Source: Flagellimonas abyssi (GTDB lineage Bacteria > Bacteroidota > Bacteroidia > Flavobacteriales > Flavobacteriaceae). Taken from it: a DNA stretch of 64,000 nucleotides. The DNA is taken from positions 1-64,000 of the forward strand of contig NZ_JAHZSV010000020.1 of the NCBI RefSeq assembly GCF_019457905.1, in the 5' to 3' direction. This document shows, piece after piece, positions 47,079 through 56,621 of the stretch. The position numbers and the translations under genes are program-made. The notes below the pieces were generated by a model. It was not told the origin of the DNA, searched no databases, and was given only the letters and a program-made list of their open reading frames with translations. Position 1 is the first letter of the stretch; each line of letters begins with the position of its first letter.

Positions 47079-47116
47079 AAAGCACTGTTAATCGACTGAT
47101 TGACAGTGCTTTTTGT
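47079..47116 (+). terminator. Terminator after tRNA-Pro
   Basis: AAAGCACTGT / ACAGTGCTTT (47079-47088 and 47103-47112), with further inner pairing of AATC and GATT, followed by a T-run. It closes the tRNA transcript and may separate it from the integrase. Confidence 0.85.
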
Positions 47117-47273
47117 TTTTTATGCATTCATCTGATATCAAATAAAACCATATAAAAGGTGTAGAGTTCGGTGAATGGTTCGGTACGTTTCTTGTGCATA
47201 ATTTAGCTTCAGTTTGACGCTGTTTATGGGTGTTTTGCAAAACCAGTTTTGTCAAACCCAAAAATTATGTATT

Positions 47274-48515
47274 ATGCGCAATTCCAACACTTTAAAGGTT
47301 CTAATCTTCACTAGGGACATTTCCAACAACCCTGAAAAATTGACCATTTATGCCCGTATCACCGTCAATGGAAAACGTGCCGAGATAAGTTTGAAACGTT
47401 ATGTTTCGGTGAATGAATGGGATGAAAATAAGGGAAGGCTACATGGACTTACCCACAAGGCCCGTTTGTTGAACAGCTATCTGGATGAGGTGTATGGCGA
47501 GATCATGGATACCCATAAACAGTTGTTACGTGAGGACAAGATTATAACCTCACAAGCAATCAAAGCCCGTTATCTGGGACAGGATGAAGAGCACAAGACC
47601 CTTATGGAGCTTATCAAGTATCATTACGAATCACAAAAGAGTAAGCTTCGTCCGGGAACCATGAAAAACTATTATGGTACAGAAAAATATCTCAAAAGGT
47701 TTTTGGAGCATACCCGCAAAATTCAAGACATCAACTTAAAGCGATTGAACTATAAGTTCATTACTGATTTTGAGAACTATTTGATAAATGGGCCTGATCT
47801 GCAAAAGGGAAAGAAGTGTACCAATAATGGGGCAATGAAACATTTGGAGCGGTTAAGGAAAATGGTAAACCTTGCCGTTAGGTTGGAATGGTTGGACAAA
47901 GACCCGTTTGTAAACTATAAAAAGCATTATAAGAAGAGTGAACGCTCTTTTTTGACCGAAAGGGAACTCAGGCTCATTGAGGAAACAACATTTTCAGGAA
48001 GGGGGTATGAGAGGGTCAAGGACACCTTTCTTTTTTCATGTTATACAGGATTGGCCTATGGAGATGTAAAGGCACTGGATATTGATCATATGCGGTTCGG
48101 TATAGATGGGAACCTTTGGATTCATACGAAAAGGGAAAAAACTGATGAAGCGGTCAAGGTTCCCTTACTCCCCAAAGCAAAACAAATCTTGGATAAATAT
48201 AAAAACTGCAATGAAAGATTGGTACACGGAAAGTTGCTACCTGTATTGAGCAACCAAAAGACCAACAGTTATTTAAAGGAGATTACAAAAGCCTGTGGAA
48301 TCTATAAGAATATTTCTTTCCATACTGCCAGGCACACTTTTGCCACAACGGTAACCCTATCCAATGGAGTACCGATAGAAACCGTTTCCAAAATGCTGGG
48401 CCATACAAAACTGACCACTACCCAAATCTATGCCAGAGTATTGGAACATAAGATAGGAGAGGACATGCAAAATCTGATAAATCATATGCAGACCAAAAAA
48501 GCAGCCGAAGGATGA
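47274..48515 (+). CDS. int: Tyrosine recombinase (site-specific integrase)
   Basis: Integrates and excises the element. From ATG 47274 it is 413 residues: an arm-binding domain (KVLIFTRDISNNPEKLTIYARI), a SAM-like core-binding domain (about residues 85-180) and the catalytic domain. Catalytic HTARHTFA, LGHTK and the Tyr in TQIYARVL are present. The first Arg is replaced: TGLAYGDV instead of TGLR, as in IntDOT of Bacteroides CTnDOT. Tandem GTTCGGT copies at 47166 and 47178 may be arm sites. A longer in-frame TTG start at 47214 exists but seems unneeded. Confidence 0.95.
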   Translation: MRNSNTLKVLIFTRDISNNPEKLTIYARITVNGKRAEISLKRYVSVNEWDENKGRLHGLTHKARLLNSYLDEVYGEIMDTHKQLLREDKIITSQAIKARYLGQDEEHKTLMELIKYHYESQKSKLRPGTMKNYYGTEKYLKRFLEHTRKIQDINLKRLNYKFITDFENYLINGPDLQKGKKCTNNGAMKHLERLRKMVNLAVRLEWLDKDPFVNYKKHYKKSERSFLTERELRLIEETTFSGRGYERVKDTFLFSCYTGLAYGDVKALDIDHMRFGIDGNLWIHTKREKTDEAVKVPLLPKAKQILDKYKNCNERLVHGKLLPVLSNQKTNSYLKEITKACGIYKNISFHTARHTFATTVTLSNGVPIETVSKMLGHTKLTTTQIYARVLEHKIGEDMQNLINHMQTKKAAEG

Positions 48516-48529
48516 TAAGGATGTATTTC

Positions 48530-48760
48530 TTCGGTCCCGCTTGCGGGACGTAGGAATAGCAAGAGGGTGATGCGCAATTTGCGCCATCACGGTTGTTTTC
48601 GGGTCTTCAACAAGTTGAAAACCAGTTGATTGAACAGATTTTGGAATTCTGTGCAAAATCAGGGGTTACAGTAGACTTTTCCGGAATCTACAGTAAACCC
48701 TTTGGGAAGCCCTATAAACACTGGAAATTTTTGACGCAAAAATTGACGCAATTTCACTAA
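48530..48760 (+). other. Hairpin-rich region, candidate oriT
   Basis: No gene. It holds a perfect hairpin GTCCCGC-TT-GCGGGAC (48534-48549). A second hairpin (48567-48590) pairs GTGAT and GCGC with one bulged C. There is also a GTAGA/TCTAC inverted repeat near 48671-48691 and direct repeats TTGACGCAA at 48731 and 48743. It directly precedes the mobilization genes, where transfer origins of Bacteroidota mobilizable elements are usually found. The nick site is not recognised. Confidence 0.45.
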
Positions 48761-48776
48761 AAACCAAATCTCACCT

Positions 48777-49361
48777 ATGGAAAAGCATTCTATAAACGGT
48801 AAAACAAAGAAAGGGACAGGTGGTTATTCAAATATCACTTTTAAGAAAGAAACGGCCACACGCTTTCGCAGTTATTCCAAAAAGTTCAACAAATCCCATA
48901 GCGATGTTTTGGATGGAATGATACAATACTTCAAAGAGAACAACCTTGATCCTTTTGGAGAGGGAACAAAGATTATCCTTGACAGTATCAAAAAGATGGA
49001 GCGTCAGATGATGAAAAAATTCGATAGGCTCATCGCCATTATCAAGAACATGGAAAAGACGAGTATCCGGCCCACCTATGAAATGGTACTCATTCTTTAT
49101 GAGGCCTATGTAAAAGATGGGAGGAAACCCAAGCCTGAACCTATCCAGATACAGGAAGAACGAATAGATTTTTTGGAGCCTAGAAATTCCGTTCCAAAAA
49201 CAGAGCACGACAGAATTCTAAAAGAATTCAAAGATTATAAAGAGCACTGCAATGAAATGCTCCAAAATGTGGAGAAGGTAGAACCAATGATGGGAAAGCC
49301 CTATCTGAAAATCAATATGGGTATCGGGGATTTTGAAAGCCTGAAACATCAATTAAAATAA
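48777..49361 (+). CDS. BfmA/BtgA-family mobilization protein
   Basis: A 194-residue basic protein. The N-terminal GGYSNITFKKETATRFRSYSKKFNK and DVLDGMI look like a DNA-binding module of the ribbon-helix-helix type. The rest is helical with coiled-coil potential. The size, sequence feel and position six bases before the relaxase match BfmA/BtgA-type accessory mobilization proteins, which help the relaxase at oriT. Confidence 0.82.
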   Translation: MEKHSINGKTKKGTGGYSNITFKKETATRFRSYSKKFNKSHSDVLDGMIQYFKENNLDPFGEGTKIILDSIKKMERQMMKKFDRLIAIIKNMEKTSIRPTYEMVLILYEAYVKDGRKPKPEPIQIQEERIDFLEPRNSVPKTEHDRILKEFKDYKEHCNEMLQNVEKVEPMMGKPYLKINMGIGDFESLKHQLK

Positions 49362-49366
49362 CAACC

Positions 49367-50389
49367 ATGTACCTTACCATCTCAGCTCAGAAAATGGGCA
49401 GTACCTACAACTCCAGTGTAGGGAACTATGTGGACTATCTGGAAAAGGAGAACCAAGATAGGTTGCCCGAACAAAGGGAGGAATTCTTTGACCAAGAGAA
49501 CGACAGCGTAAGCCCTCAAACGGTCATCGATGAAATAGATGCCAATACGGCCAAATTAAGGCAGAAAGACCCGAAATTCTATTCCATAGTGGTCAGCCCC
49601 AACCAAAGGGAACTGAAGGCCATCGGCAATGACCAGAACCTGTTAAGGGAATACACAAGGAAGCTGATGGAGGACTATGCCAAGAGTTTCCATAGGAACC
49701 AAGAGGTCAAGGCCGAGAACCTGAAATATTACGCCAAGATAGAGCATGAACGCACCTATCGGGGCTTTGACAGGCAGGTTCAGGAGAACGCTCCCTACAG
49801 AGGTGAGATAGCAAGGCTCAGGAACGAGATACGGAAAGTGGAACGGGGCGAATCAATTGGGAATGTCAATGAGCTTGAAAAGAGGATCAAAGAACAAACA
49901 AGATTGGCCCCGCACAAACAGAATGGACAATTGGTGGCCGCAGGAATGCAGAAAGAGGGACCTCAGACCCATATTCATATCATAGTCAGTAGAAAGGACG
50001 TAACGAACACCTATACACTTTCCCCAATGGCAAAGCACAAAGCATCCGAAGTGGAACTGAACGGAAAGATGGTCAAGAGAGGATTTGATAGGGACAGCTT
50101 TTACCAAGCTGCGGAAAAGACCTTTGACAGGACAACAGGGTTCAAGAGGAACTATGTGGAATCCTATGTTGGGAGAAAGGCCCATGCCAAGGAACCTGGG
50201 AAGTTCTTTGCCAAGGTCATGGGACTGCCCACCAAGGAAAAGGACATGGCCTTTAAATTACTTAAAACAATGGGGGTAAAGGCTCCTAGTATCCCGACCA
50301 ATAAAGTGCAAATGGCAGCCAAGATCATCAAAGCTCTAGGTAGGGGAATAGATAAGGCAAGGGGAGCTGGTGAGGACATGGGCTACTGA
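49367..50389 (+). CDS. Relaxase (BfmB/BtgB-like, HUH type)
   Basis: A 340-residue mobilization protein. The HUH metal motif is in GPQTHIHIIVSRKD, typical of conjugative relaxases. Conserved Tyr residues lie near the N-terminus (GSTYNSSVGNYVDYLEKE), where the nicking Tyr is expected. A charged helical linker and Arg/Lys-rich C-terminus follow. It probably nicks the oriT region upstream. It is coupled to the BfmA-like gene. Confidence 0.85.
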   Translation: MYLTISAQKMGSTYNSSVGNYVDYLEKENQDRLPEQREEFFDQENDSVSPQTVIDEIDANTAKLRQKDPKFYSIVVSPNQRELKAIGNDQNLLREYTRKLMEDYAKSFHRNQEVKAENLKYYAKIEHERTYRGFDRQVQENAPYRGEIARLRNEIRKVERGESIGNVNELEKRIKEQTRLAPHKQNGQLVAAGMQKEGPQTHIHIIVSRKDVTNTYTLSPMAKHKASEVELNGKMVKRGFDRDSFYQAAEKTFDRTTGFKRNYVESYVGRKAHAKEPGKFFAKVMGLPTKEKDMAFKLLKTMGVKAPSIPTNKVQMAAKIIKALGRGIDKARGAGEDMGY

Positions 50390-50404
50390 AATGAAAAAGG
50401 TAGG

Positions 50405-50478
50405 TTGCGCCCTATCGGGTTTTTGCAATACGCTTATCTACCGGAACACTACAAAAACCCGACAGGATCCATGCGCAA
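50405..50478. repeat. Long inverted repeat after the relaxase gene
   Basis: Arms 50411-50425 and 50452-50466 (CCTATCGGGTTTTTG and its complement) match at 14 of 15 positions. Outer TTGCGC (50405) and GCGCAA (50473) also pair. A 26-base loop lies between. It is too long-looped for a standard terminator. It might be a transfer-related or single-strand origin structure, or a weak terminator for the mob genes. Confidence 0.6.
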
Positions 50479-50573
50479 AAGTTGGGGTAAGGATTTGGGA
50501 CGCTTGCAGCACTTCACTGCGTTCCGTTCGCCATTTATTTAGATTCTAATTATTGCATTGATTTCTACTGAAT

Positions 50574-51479
50574 CTAGTTCCATATTAGGCCCTCTGTATT
50601 TAGAGAATCTAACAAAGGTTTTGAAATCCCAATTTCCATACGCATCCTTACGTTCACATCATCTTGATAAAGTGAGTCATTTAAGTATAATGCCATTAAG
50701 TAATCCACGTAAATATTGTTCCCGTTTTGTGGATCGTCAACTTCTTCAATGGTTTTCAGCAAAAGTGAATCACTGATATTTGCGGCCGTATTGATTTTGG
50801 CAATCTTAAATTCATTGGTAATCTGTAGGCTTGGCGGTATTTGTTCAAGAGAGAGCAGTGCTAGTTCAAAATCGCCACTGTTTATTGCACTGCGGTAGTT
50901 CACCAGTGCCCTATTGGCTTCATGACGTTTTGGGGAGAAGGCTGTGTATTTTGTGTTCAATAGCACAACATCCCGCATGCTTTTACTGAACCATTGATCA
51001 TCTTTATAGCTATATATGTCGGTCAGATATGGTTTCCCTCGATGGAAATCAACTCTGTACCTCGTTAAATGGTAATATCCATCCTCGATAAGGATATAAG
51101 TTATTTCTGCATAGGTATCTATGATATTGGTTTTGATATGCATCAAAGTAGCACCTGAATGTTTGACCCTGTTGATCAAGTCCAAATTGTGGTTTTCAAC
51201 ATTTCCCTTTACCGTAGTTTCATAAACATGGTTAAATACCCCGTGACCTATATTGCCCAATTTTCCGATTCTCTGTTTGAACAGGGTATGGTTCCAAGCA
51301 TTTTTAATGAAATCGAATTCAAAATTTTTAAGAGCATCGTTCAAGTTCCCAACAAATTGATGGACTTCCTTTATCTGTTCCTTTGTCAAGTTTTGTTCTT
51401 TTCCAGAATCATTACATGACAGAAACAACGTGGTAAAAAGCAGTGATATTGAGATGAAATTCTTGATTTTTAATAGAAT
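50574..51479 (-). CDS. Lipoprotein with non-ATG start, unknown function
   Basis: The mature protein (about 280 residues) is soluble and helical towards the end, with no family I know. The frame has no ATG, GTG or TTG ahead of the lipobox LFLSCN except TTG at 51428, which would delete the signal peptide. Read upstream, the frame gives KNFISISLLFTTLFLSC, a good lipoprotein signal, back to an ATT codon at 51479. So the gene starts at a rare codon (ATT or similar), or its start codon has mutated. It lies in the cargo between the mob genes and the Avs-like gene, on the opposite strand. Confidence 0.55.
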   Translation of the reverse strand: MLLKIKNFISISLLFTTLFLSCNDSGKEQNLTKEQIKEVHQFVGNLNDALKNFEFDFIKNAWNHTLFKQRIGKLGNIGHGVFNHVYETTVKGNVENHNLDLINRVKHSGATLMHIKTNIIDTYAEITYILIEDGYYHLTRYRVDFHRGKPYLTDIYSYKDDQWFSKSMRDVVLLNTKYTAFSPKRHEANRALVNYRSAINSGDFELALLSLEQIPPSLQITNEFKIAKINTAANISDSLLLKTIEEVDDPQNGNNIYVDYLMALYLNDSLYQDDVNVRMRMEIGISKPLLDSLNTEGLIWN

Positions 51480-51779
51480 TTGGAGGGTTGATTTTCTATT
51501 GTTTTTTTTAACTTATTAATGTTAGTTAAAAAGTATCTTGTTAAGTGTTGCTCTTTAAAGATATCTATTCGTTAGGATTAATTTAAGATATTAATTTATG
51601 ATTCTTAGGCATTTGAGTGTTTAGCATATCATGCCTATCTCCGTTAATATCTAAAATAAATATAAACTAACTAGTCATTTATGACTCCCTAATTATTTGA
51701 ATTGGCGAATAGGAAAAGAGCAAACGATTTTCATAGCTTGTTTTCTACACCATTCCGATATCCACGGAAACCTTCGAAA

Positions 51780-51815
51780 AATACGCATTCGATTTCTTAA
51801 GAAATCCTTCGTATT
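51780..51815. promoter_or_regulatory. Extended dyad upstream of the STAND gene
   Basis: A perfect 16-base palindrome GATTTCTTAAGAAATC (51791-51806) is flanked by AATACG (51780) and CGTATT (51810). It is 100 bases before the STAND NTPase start and could be a repressor site or an RNA hairpin. The rest of 51480-51916 is AT-rich with no gene or promoter I can support. Confidence 0.5.
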
Positions 51816-51916
51816 ACTATTTTTAAATAAGAAAAGTATCAAAAGCAATATGTTAAAGCTCAACTAATTTATTATTTTAGAAAGCCTATTTTTCAAAATG
51901 CTCCAATGGACTAAAC

Positions 51917-54900
51917 ATGTGGAATAACTTCAAAACTTATGGAGATAGTCCCGAAATAGCTTTCGAGACACTGTGCAATCAACTTTTTGAAAGGTTTATG
52001 CACAGAAATTATAAAAAAGACCTCGCGAGGTTTAGGGTAATTAATGGAGCTGGGGGAGACGGAGGTATTGAAGCCTATGGTGAACTCCATGTCGGAGGTA
52101 TTGTGGCAGTACAGTCCAAATGGTTCCCTACCGCGATGCAGACTTCCCAGATCAATCAAATTAAGAAATCCATTACCACAGCATTGGAGATAAGGCCAAA
52201 TATTTCGGAATATATCATTTGTGTCCCAAGAAATTTTGCTTCAAAAAAAAGAGGGAAAGAGGGTAAGATTCCCAAAAATACAGAAGAGGATAGGGTAAAC
52301 AAACTCGTGTCTGATATAAAAGAGCTTTACAACGACCTAAAACTGACCTGGTGGACTACAGATGGAATTCTAAGAGAATTACAACTAGCGGCCAACGAAG
52401 GTATCCACCGCTATTGGTTTGATAAGGAAACCATAGACTTTTCGTTGTTAACGGAGCAATTCAGGTTTCAGAAAACCAATAATTGGCTTAAGGAACGTTA
52501 TGTTCCTGCCCTGCATACAAGAGGTGTCATCCATGAACAAGTGGGTCAACTGATTTTTTCCAAGAAGTACCGTGTGGCACTTATTTCCAGAGTCAGGGAT
52601 GTACAGACAAAAATCCAAAAAACGGCTAAGTTGCTGGAAAGTTTTAGCGATTCGGTTTCCGAAAAAAGTCTATTGCCAGCCATAAAGGAAGTGGAAGCGT
52701 ATTTGGCCAAAACAAATGTGGTCGCTTCCGATCTGATAAGGGAAATTGTAGCTTCCAATATGAATTACCGGGTAATTTCGGATTGTCAGGAACCGGAAGG
52801 CATTTCTATTTTGGCCAATTATCTCGATGACTTCAAGCCCATTGGCATTGAAAAAAATACGGTCTATGACCTAAAAGGGCTAGTACAGGACCTCCTTCGG
52901 ATACGCCCCATGGGTTTTTTCATGGATATTGGGGATTTATTGAACGTCTCAAGAAAGTTTATCTTTGGTGGCCCCGGAACTGGAAAGACCCAAGGTTTGG
53001 CCAATGTTGTTGAACTGGCAATTGACAATGATTACCCAGCAATCTTGATCAGAGCCAAAACCGCCAATAGTGGTAATTGGACCAGTCTTTTGGAGAAGGC
53101 TATGGATGTTAGGGGATGGAACAAGAACGAGCTTTTTTCGGCATTGGAGGCCCTAGCAATCAAAAAGGACATACAAAAGGCCATGGCCCTAGATTATGGT
53201 GTAGAAACCGATTATTCCAAAACGGTTGCACTCATCTGTATTGATGGACTTGAGGAAGCCGTTGAAAAGAAAGAGGAATGGTATGACCGAATAGCGGAAA
53301 CCAAGGAAATCACCCTACGATATCCGAGAATCAAATTTGTATTTACCGCACGACATTATTTTTACGACAATTCCAAGGGTATCGATTCATTATCGGAAGA
53401 GGTGCACCTGGAGGGTGATGGTGACGTTCAGATATACGAGGTCATCGGCGCGTATTTTGAACAATATCGGATTACCGGAAAACTATCACACCCAATACAG
53501 GGGCTTACTAGTCTTTTTGCCCTGAGGCTGTTTTGCGAGGAATATGAGGGTCAAAACCTAGATAATCTCGGGAAGGTCGAGACAACCGTTCAAAAGCTAC
53601 TGAACCTGAAAGTGGCGCGTTTAAATGCGGAGTTCACCAAGAACGTCGGAACGGGTATGACCATAATTGAAAACCCTGTGACGGACGGTTTGTCCATATT
53701 ATCCAAAGCATTCTATGAAAGTGGAAGCATAACGCATCAGGAGTTGGTCCAACTGCTTAGTCAAGACGAAGCTGCCTTTTTCACCCCTGAAACAGCTGCG
53801 AGCCTTATACAGTTCTTAGTTAACAATGGTGTCTTGACAAAATATGAACAGTTGGAAAAGACAGGTATTCTAGAAAAAAAAGTAACAAATTACAGCATCA
53901 CGTACCAATCCATTATCGAGATACTGATCAGCGAGGAAATCTATGAAAACATAAAAGTGGAGAGTGAGGATAAACTTCCGGATATACTTTTTAGGCCCCT
54001 TGCCCTTCCAAAACACCAGGAGCCCATTAAGGATTTTAGGAGAAAATCAATTGCCCCAAACAGGCAAATAATTCAAAATCTAGTTTCACGGATCTTCAAT
54101 GAACAGGAAAAACTCATTGGTGAGGAAGATTTCTTAGTAGATGGGCTTTCCCAGGACCAAGTTCTGGATTTGCAATTTGAGGCATTGCTAAGAGCACCCG
54201 AATCTTTGGCCGTAAAATATGATTCATTTGTTAGGGGTCTCTTTTTCAAAAATTACGAAATCCGTTTTAAAGTAATTAAAAAACTGATCATCCCTTCCTC
54301 AAAAGGCAATGGCAAATTTTTTAATGCCAATTGGTTGCACGAAATCTTGATGGGGCAGTCCACGGTCTTTGAAAGGGATAAACTCTGGTCGGATCTAGAC
54401 AATGAGGAAATGAACGATTTTAGTGAGTCTGAACGTTATCTTTATAGGGCCAACTATACTCTAAGGAAACTTTTGACCGACAATATCCTTGATAGGGCTA
54501 GGGTATCCGATGATGCTACACATGAAGGGTTCCCTTTGATCCTTGCTTGGGGGCTTTCTACCATAGACAGGGAATTACGGGAGGGTATTTCTTCCGCCCT
54601 AACCCAATGGGGTATCCTAAACCCTAGGGAGTACAAGCTACTTCTCACTAAAATTTTTAATTGCAACGACCCCCAAGTCCAAGAAGATTTGGCCTCCATT
54701 ACATTGGGAATTGCCAGCAGGCTGAAGGACTTCGATGGTCTCCAAGAACTGTCCGGATGGGCTCTGTCCACCATATTTGAACATCGTAGCGTACATCGAA
54801 ATGTTATCGTCCGCCAAGGTTTTAGGTCCATAGTGGAAAGGGCATTCCGGTTTGGTTTAATTTCCGAGGAAAAAGTGGCCCTAGCCAGACCAAGGCCCAT

Positions 54901-56278
54901 GGAGGATTTTAGGCTTTTGAAATTGGATACGGACTATTTTCGCAAGGCCCAACGAGAATATTATCCAATTGTCCATGACCTGGCATGGTATGTTATTGAA
55001 AAGGGCTATCAAAATTTTTTGACGGGTCACGAGGCTAAGAACGAGGCCGAGAATAAAAGTATCAGGCTAGAACACCAATTTCTTGACCAATACCGGAAGA
55101 ATTATGGGAATAAGGAGATATATCCGCGATCCTGGACCATGTCTGCAGCACTTCATTATATTAAAGGGCTGGGGCTGACCAGAACTAAGGGCAGTTGGTT
55201 CACTGATGCCTCTCATGGATCAAAAAGCAAGATTTATACCTATGAGGAAAAATATACTTGGTTGGCGGTTCATTATCTGCAGGGGTACCTATCGGATTAC
55301 TTGCCCTATGCGGAACGTTCTTATAGTGTGGAAAGGGACTGGATTGCCAACTATAACTTGCTTACACCGATTCACAATCCGGTTGAAAATGTTATGGATG
55401 AGGAAACCATAAACCATCAACTAGAAAAACGGAATAGCATTTGGCGAATCAAGGAGTCCCTTGTAAAAGAAATAGTCCCATCTGATAGCTTTCGGGAAGA
55501 TATAGAAAAAGCTGTTCTAAAGGATCCCGATCTGGATTTCAAAAAGTGGCTTTTTTTTAAAGATTTTGAATTCTTAAATAAAAACGAATTAGCCGTAAGT
55601 CTCTACGGGTGGACAGAGTTGAACAATAGGTCGGAAACACTTATTACTTCCTTGAAGACTCAGGCTTGTATAATAGAAAAAAGGAATTTTGAAGTACTCA
55701 AGGACATTGTTATCAACCAACCTGGCGGTAGATATTGGCTGGGAGGCAGTGACAACTACCAAGCTTCGGCAGACACCTATGTATATGCCAATCCAACGGA
55801 TATCGTATGGATGGACTGGATTGGGGAAAGCCAAAATGAAATTTGGATAACTGACGAAATTTCCTTCTTCTTTACGCGAACCAGTGTCACTAAAAATGAT
55901 ACCCAGGGAGAAAAGGAGGTTTTTATCCCAGCAAAAAAAGTAAGAGCCCTTTTAGGAATCAGTGATTATAAAGACGATAAATTTTTGGATACCACCAATA
56001 CAGTTGTCGGGTCCATCTCCGAGGTTTCAGAGGGCTCATTCAAAGACCGACAGGAGTTGCTTGTTGTTAAATGGGACATGTTGCGAAAAGCATTGGAGGC
56101 CAAAGGGCTTCAAATATTGTGGTTTTCCCAATTTTTTTCGAGACAGAACCCATTTAATGAAAAATTAGACAAGGACTTTTATGCCCAGCGAGTTAAAAAG
56201 TATTTCATATGGCAAGAAAATAAAGAATTTAAAAGCCACAAATTTTGGGATGAAAGATTCAGTAATCATAAGGACTAA
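51917..56278 (+). CDS. STAND NTPase with PD-(D/E)XK nuclease (Avs-like)
   Basis: Likely an antiphage sensor-effector protein. Residues 1-160 are an Mrr-like nuclease: FETLCNQLFERF, GGDGGIEAYGEL (Asp48) and AVQSKWF (Gln66-x-Lys68). Residues about 325-560 form the STAND ATPase with Walker A GGPGTGKT (351-358), Walker B ALICIDGLEEAV (Asp443) and FVFTARHYF after it. The remaining 850 residues are helical, where Avs proteins bind phage proteins. Size and domain order fit Avs4-type proteins, which sense phage portal protein and degrade DNA. The target here is unknown. Confidence 0.85.
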   Translation: MWNNFKTYGDSPEIAFETLCNQLFERFMHRNYKKDLARFRVINGAGGDGGIEAYGELHVGGIVAVQSKWFPTAMQTSQINQIKKSITTALEIRPNISEYIICVPRNFASKKRGKEGKIPKNTEEDRVNKLVSDIKELYNDLKLTWWTTDGILRELQLAANEGIHRYWFDKETIDFSLLTEQFRFQKTNNWLKERYVPALHTRGVIHEQVGQLIFSKKYRVALISRVRDVQTKIQKTAKLLESFSDSVSEKSLLPAIKEVEAYLAKTNVVASDLIREIVASNMNYRVISDCQEPEGISILANYLDDFKPIGIEKNTVYDLKGLVQDLLRIRPMGFFMDIGDLLNVSRKFIFGGPGTGKTQGLANVVELAIDNDYPAILIRAKTANSGNWTSLLEKAMDVRGWNKNELFSALEALAIKKDIQKAMALDYGVETDYSKTVALICIDGLEEAVEKKEEWYDRIAETKEITLRYPRIKFVFTARHYFYDNSKGIDSLSEEVHLEGDGDVQIYEVIGAYFEQYRITGKLSHPIQGLTSLFALRLFCEEYEGQNLDNLGKVETTVQKLLNLKVARLNAEFTKNVGTGMTIIENPVTDGLSILSKAFYESGSITHQELVQLLSQDEAAFFTPETAASLIQFLVNNGVLTKYEQLEKTGILEKKVTNYSITYQSIIEILISEEIYENIKVESEDKLPDILFRPLALPKHQEPIKDFRRKSIAPNRQIIQNLVSRIFNEQEKLIGEEDFLVDGLSQDQVLDLQFEALLRAPESLAVKYDSFVRGLFFKNYEIRFKVIKKLIIPSSKGNGKFFNANWLHEILMGQSTVFERDKLWSDLDNEEMNDFSESERYLYRANYTLRKLLTDNILDRARVSDDATHEGFPLILAWGLSTIDRELREGISSALTQWGILNPREYKLLLTKIFNCNDPQVQEDLASITLGIASRLKDFDGLQELSGWALSTIFEHRSVHRNVIVRQGFRSIVERAFRFGLISEEKVALARPRPMEDFRLLKLDTDYFRKAQREYYPIVHDLAWYVIEKGYQNFLTGHEAKNEAENKSIRLEHQFLDQYRKNYGNKEIYPRSWTMSAALHYIKGLGLTRTKGSWFTDASHGSKSKIYTYEEKYTWLAVHYLQGYLSDYLPYAERSYSVERDWIANYNLLTPIHNPVENVMDEETINHQLEKRNSIWRIKESLVKEIVPSDSFREDIEKAVLKDPDLDFKKWLFFKDFEFLNKNELAVSLYGWTELNNRSETLITSLKTQACIIEKRNFEVLKDIVINQPGGRYWLGGSDNYQASADTYVYANPTDIVWMDWIGESQNEIWITDEISFFFTRTSVTKNDTQGEKEVFIPAKKVRALLGISDYKDDKFLDTTNTVVGSISEVSEGSFKDRQELLVVKWDMLRKALEAKGLQILWFSQFFSRQNPFNEKLDKDFYAQRVKKYFIWQENKEFKSHKFWDERFSNHKD

Positions 56279-56621
56279 TAATCAAATTCTTTGTCTTTTT
56301 TAGCCTATGTTATATTTTCGAATAAATCCCCGTAATAAATAATATCACTTTTAGTACTTGGGTAGTTAGTGTCAAAGATTAAATTGGTCCCGACCGAGAA
56401 ATTCAGACTTATAATGAAACTGTTTTACGATAGCCATATGAAATGAAACTTTTTGCTTTCGTCATTCAAATGCTTTTTTAAAACTGCTAAATCTGTGTTT
56501 AATCTAAAATTTTCAGTTCTAGATTTGAATATTGGATGGAGTTTCATCGTTTATTGAGCTTTTGAAATACCTCTAAAGGAATAGTCAGGAAAAAATGTTA
56601 CTCCTGAGCTAGTTTCAATTT
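56279..56621. other. Gene-less stretch
   Basis: 343 bases between the STAND gene and the regulator gene. AT-rich, stops in all frames, no tRNA, repeat or clear terminator seen. Confidence 0.6.

Noticed and set aside
54454..54900. 148-codon antisense ORF in the STAND gene
   Set aside because: No start context or domain; explained by the codon bias of the sense frame.
56279..56621. Further small genes between the STAND gene and the regulator
   Set aside because: All frames are broken by stops and no domain-like sequence appears.
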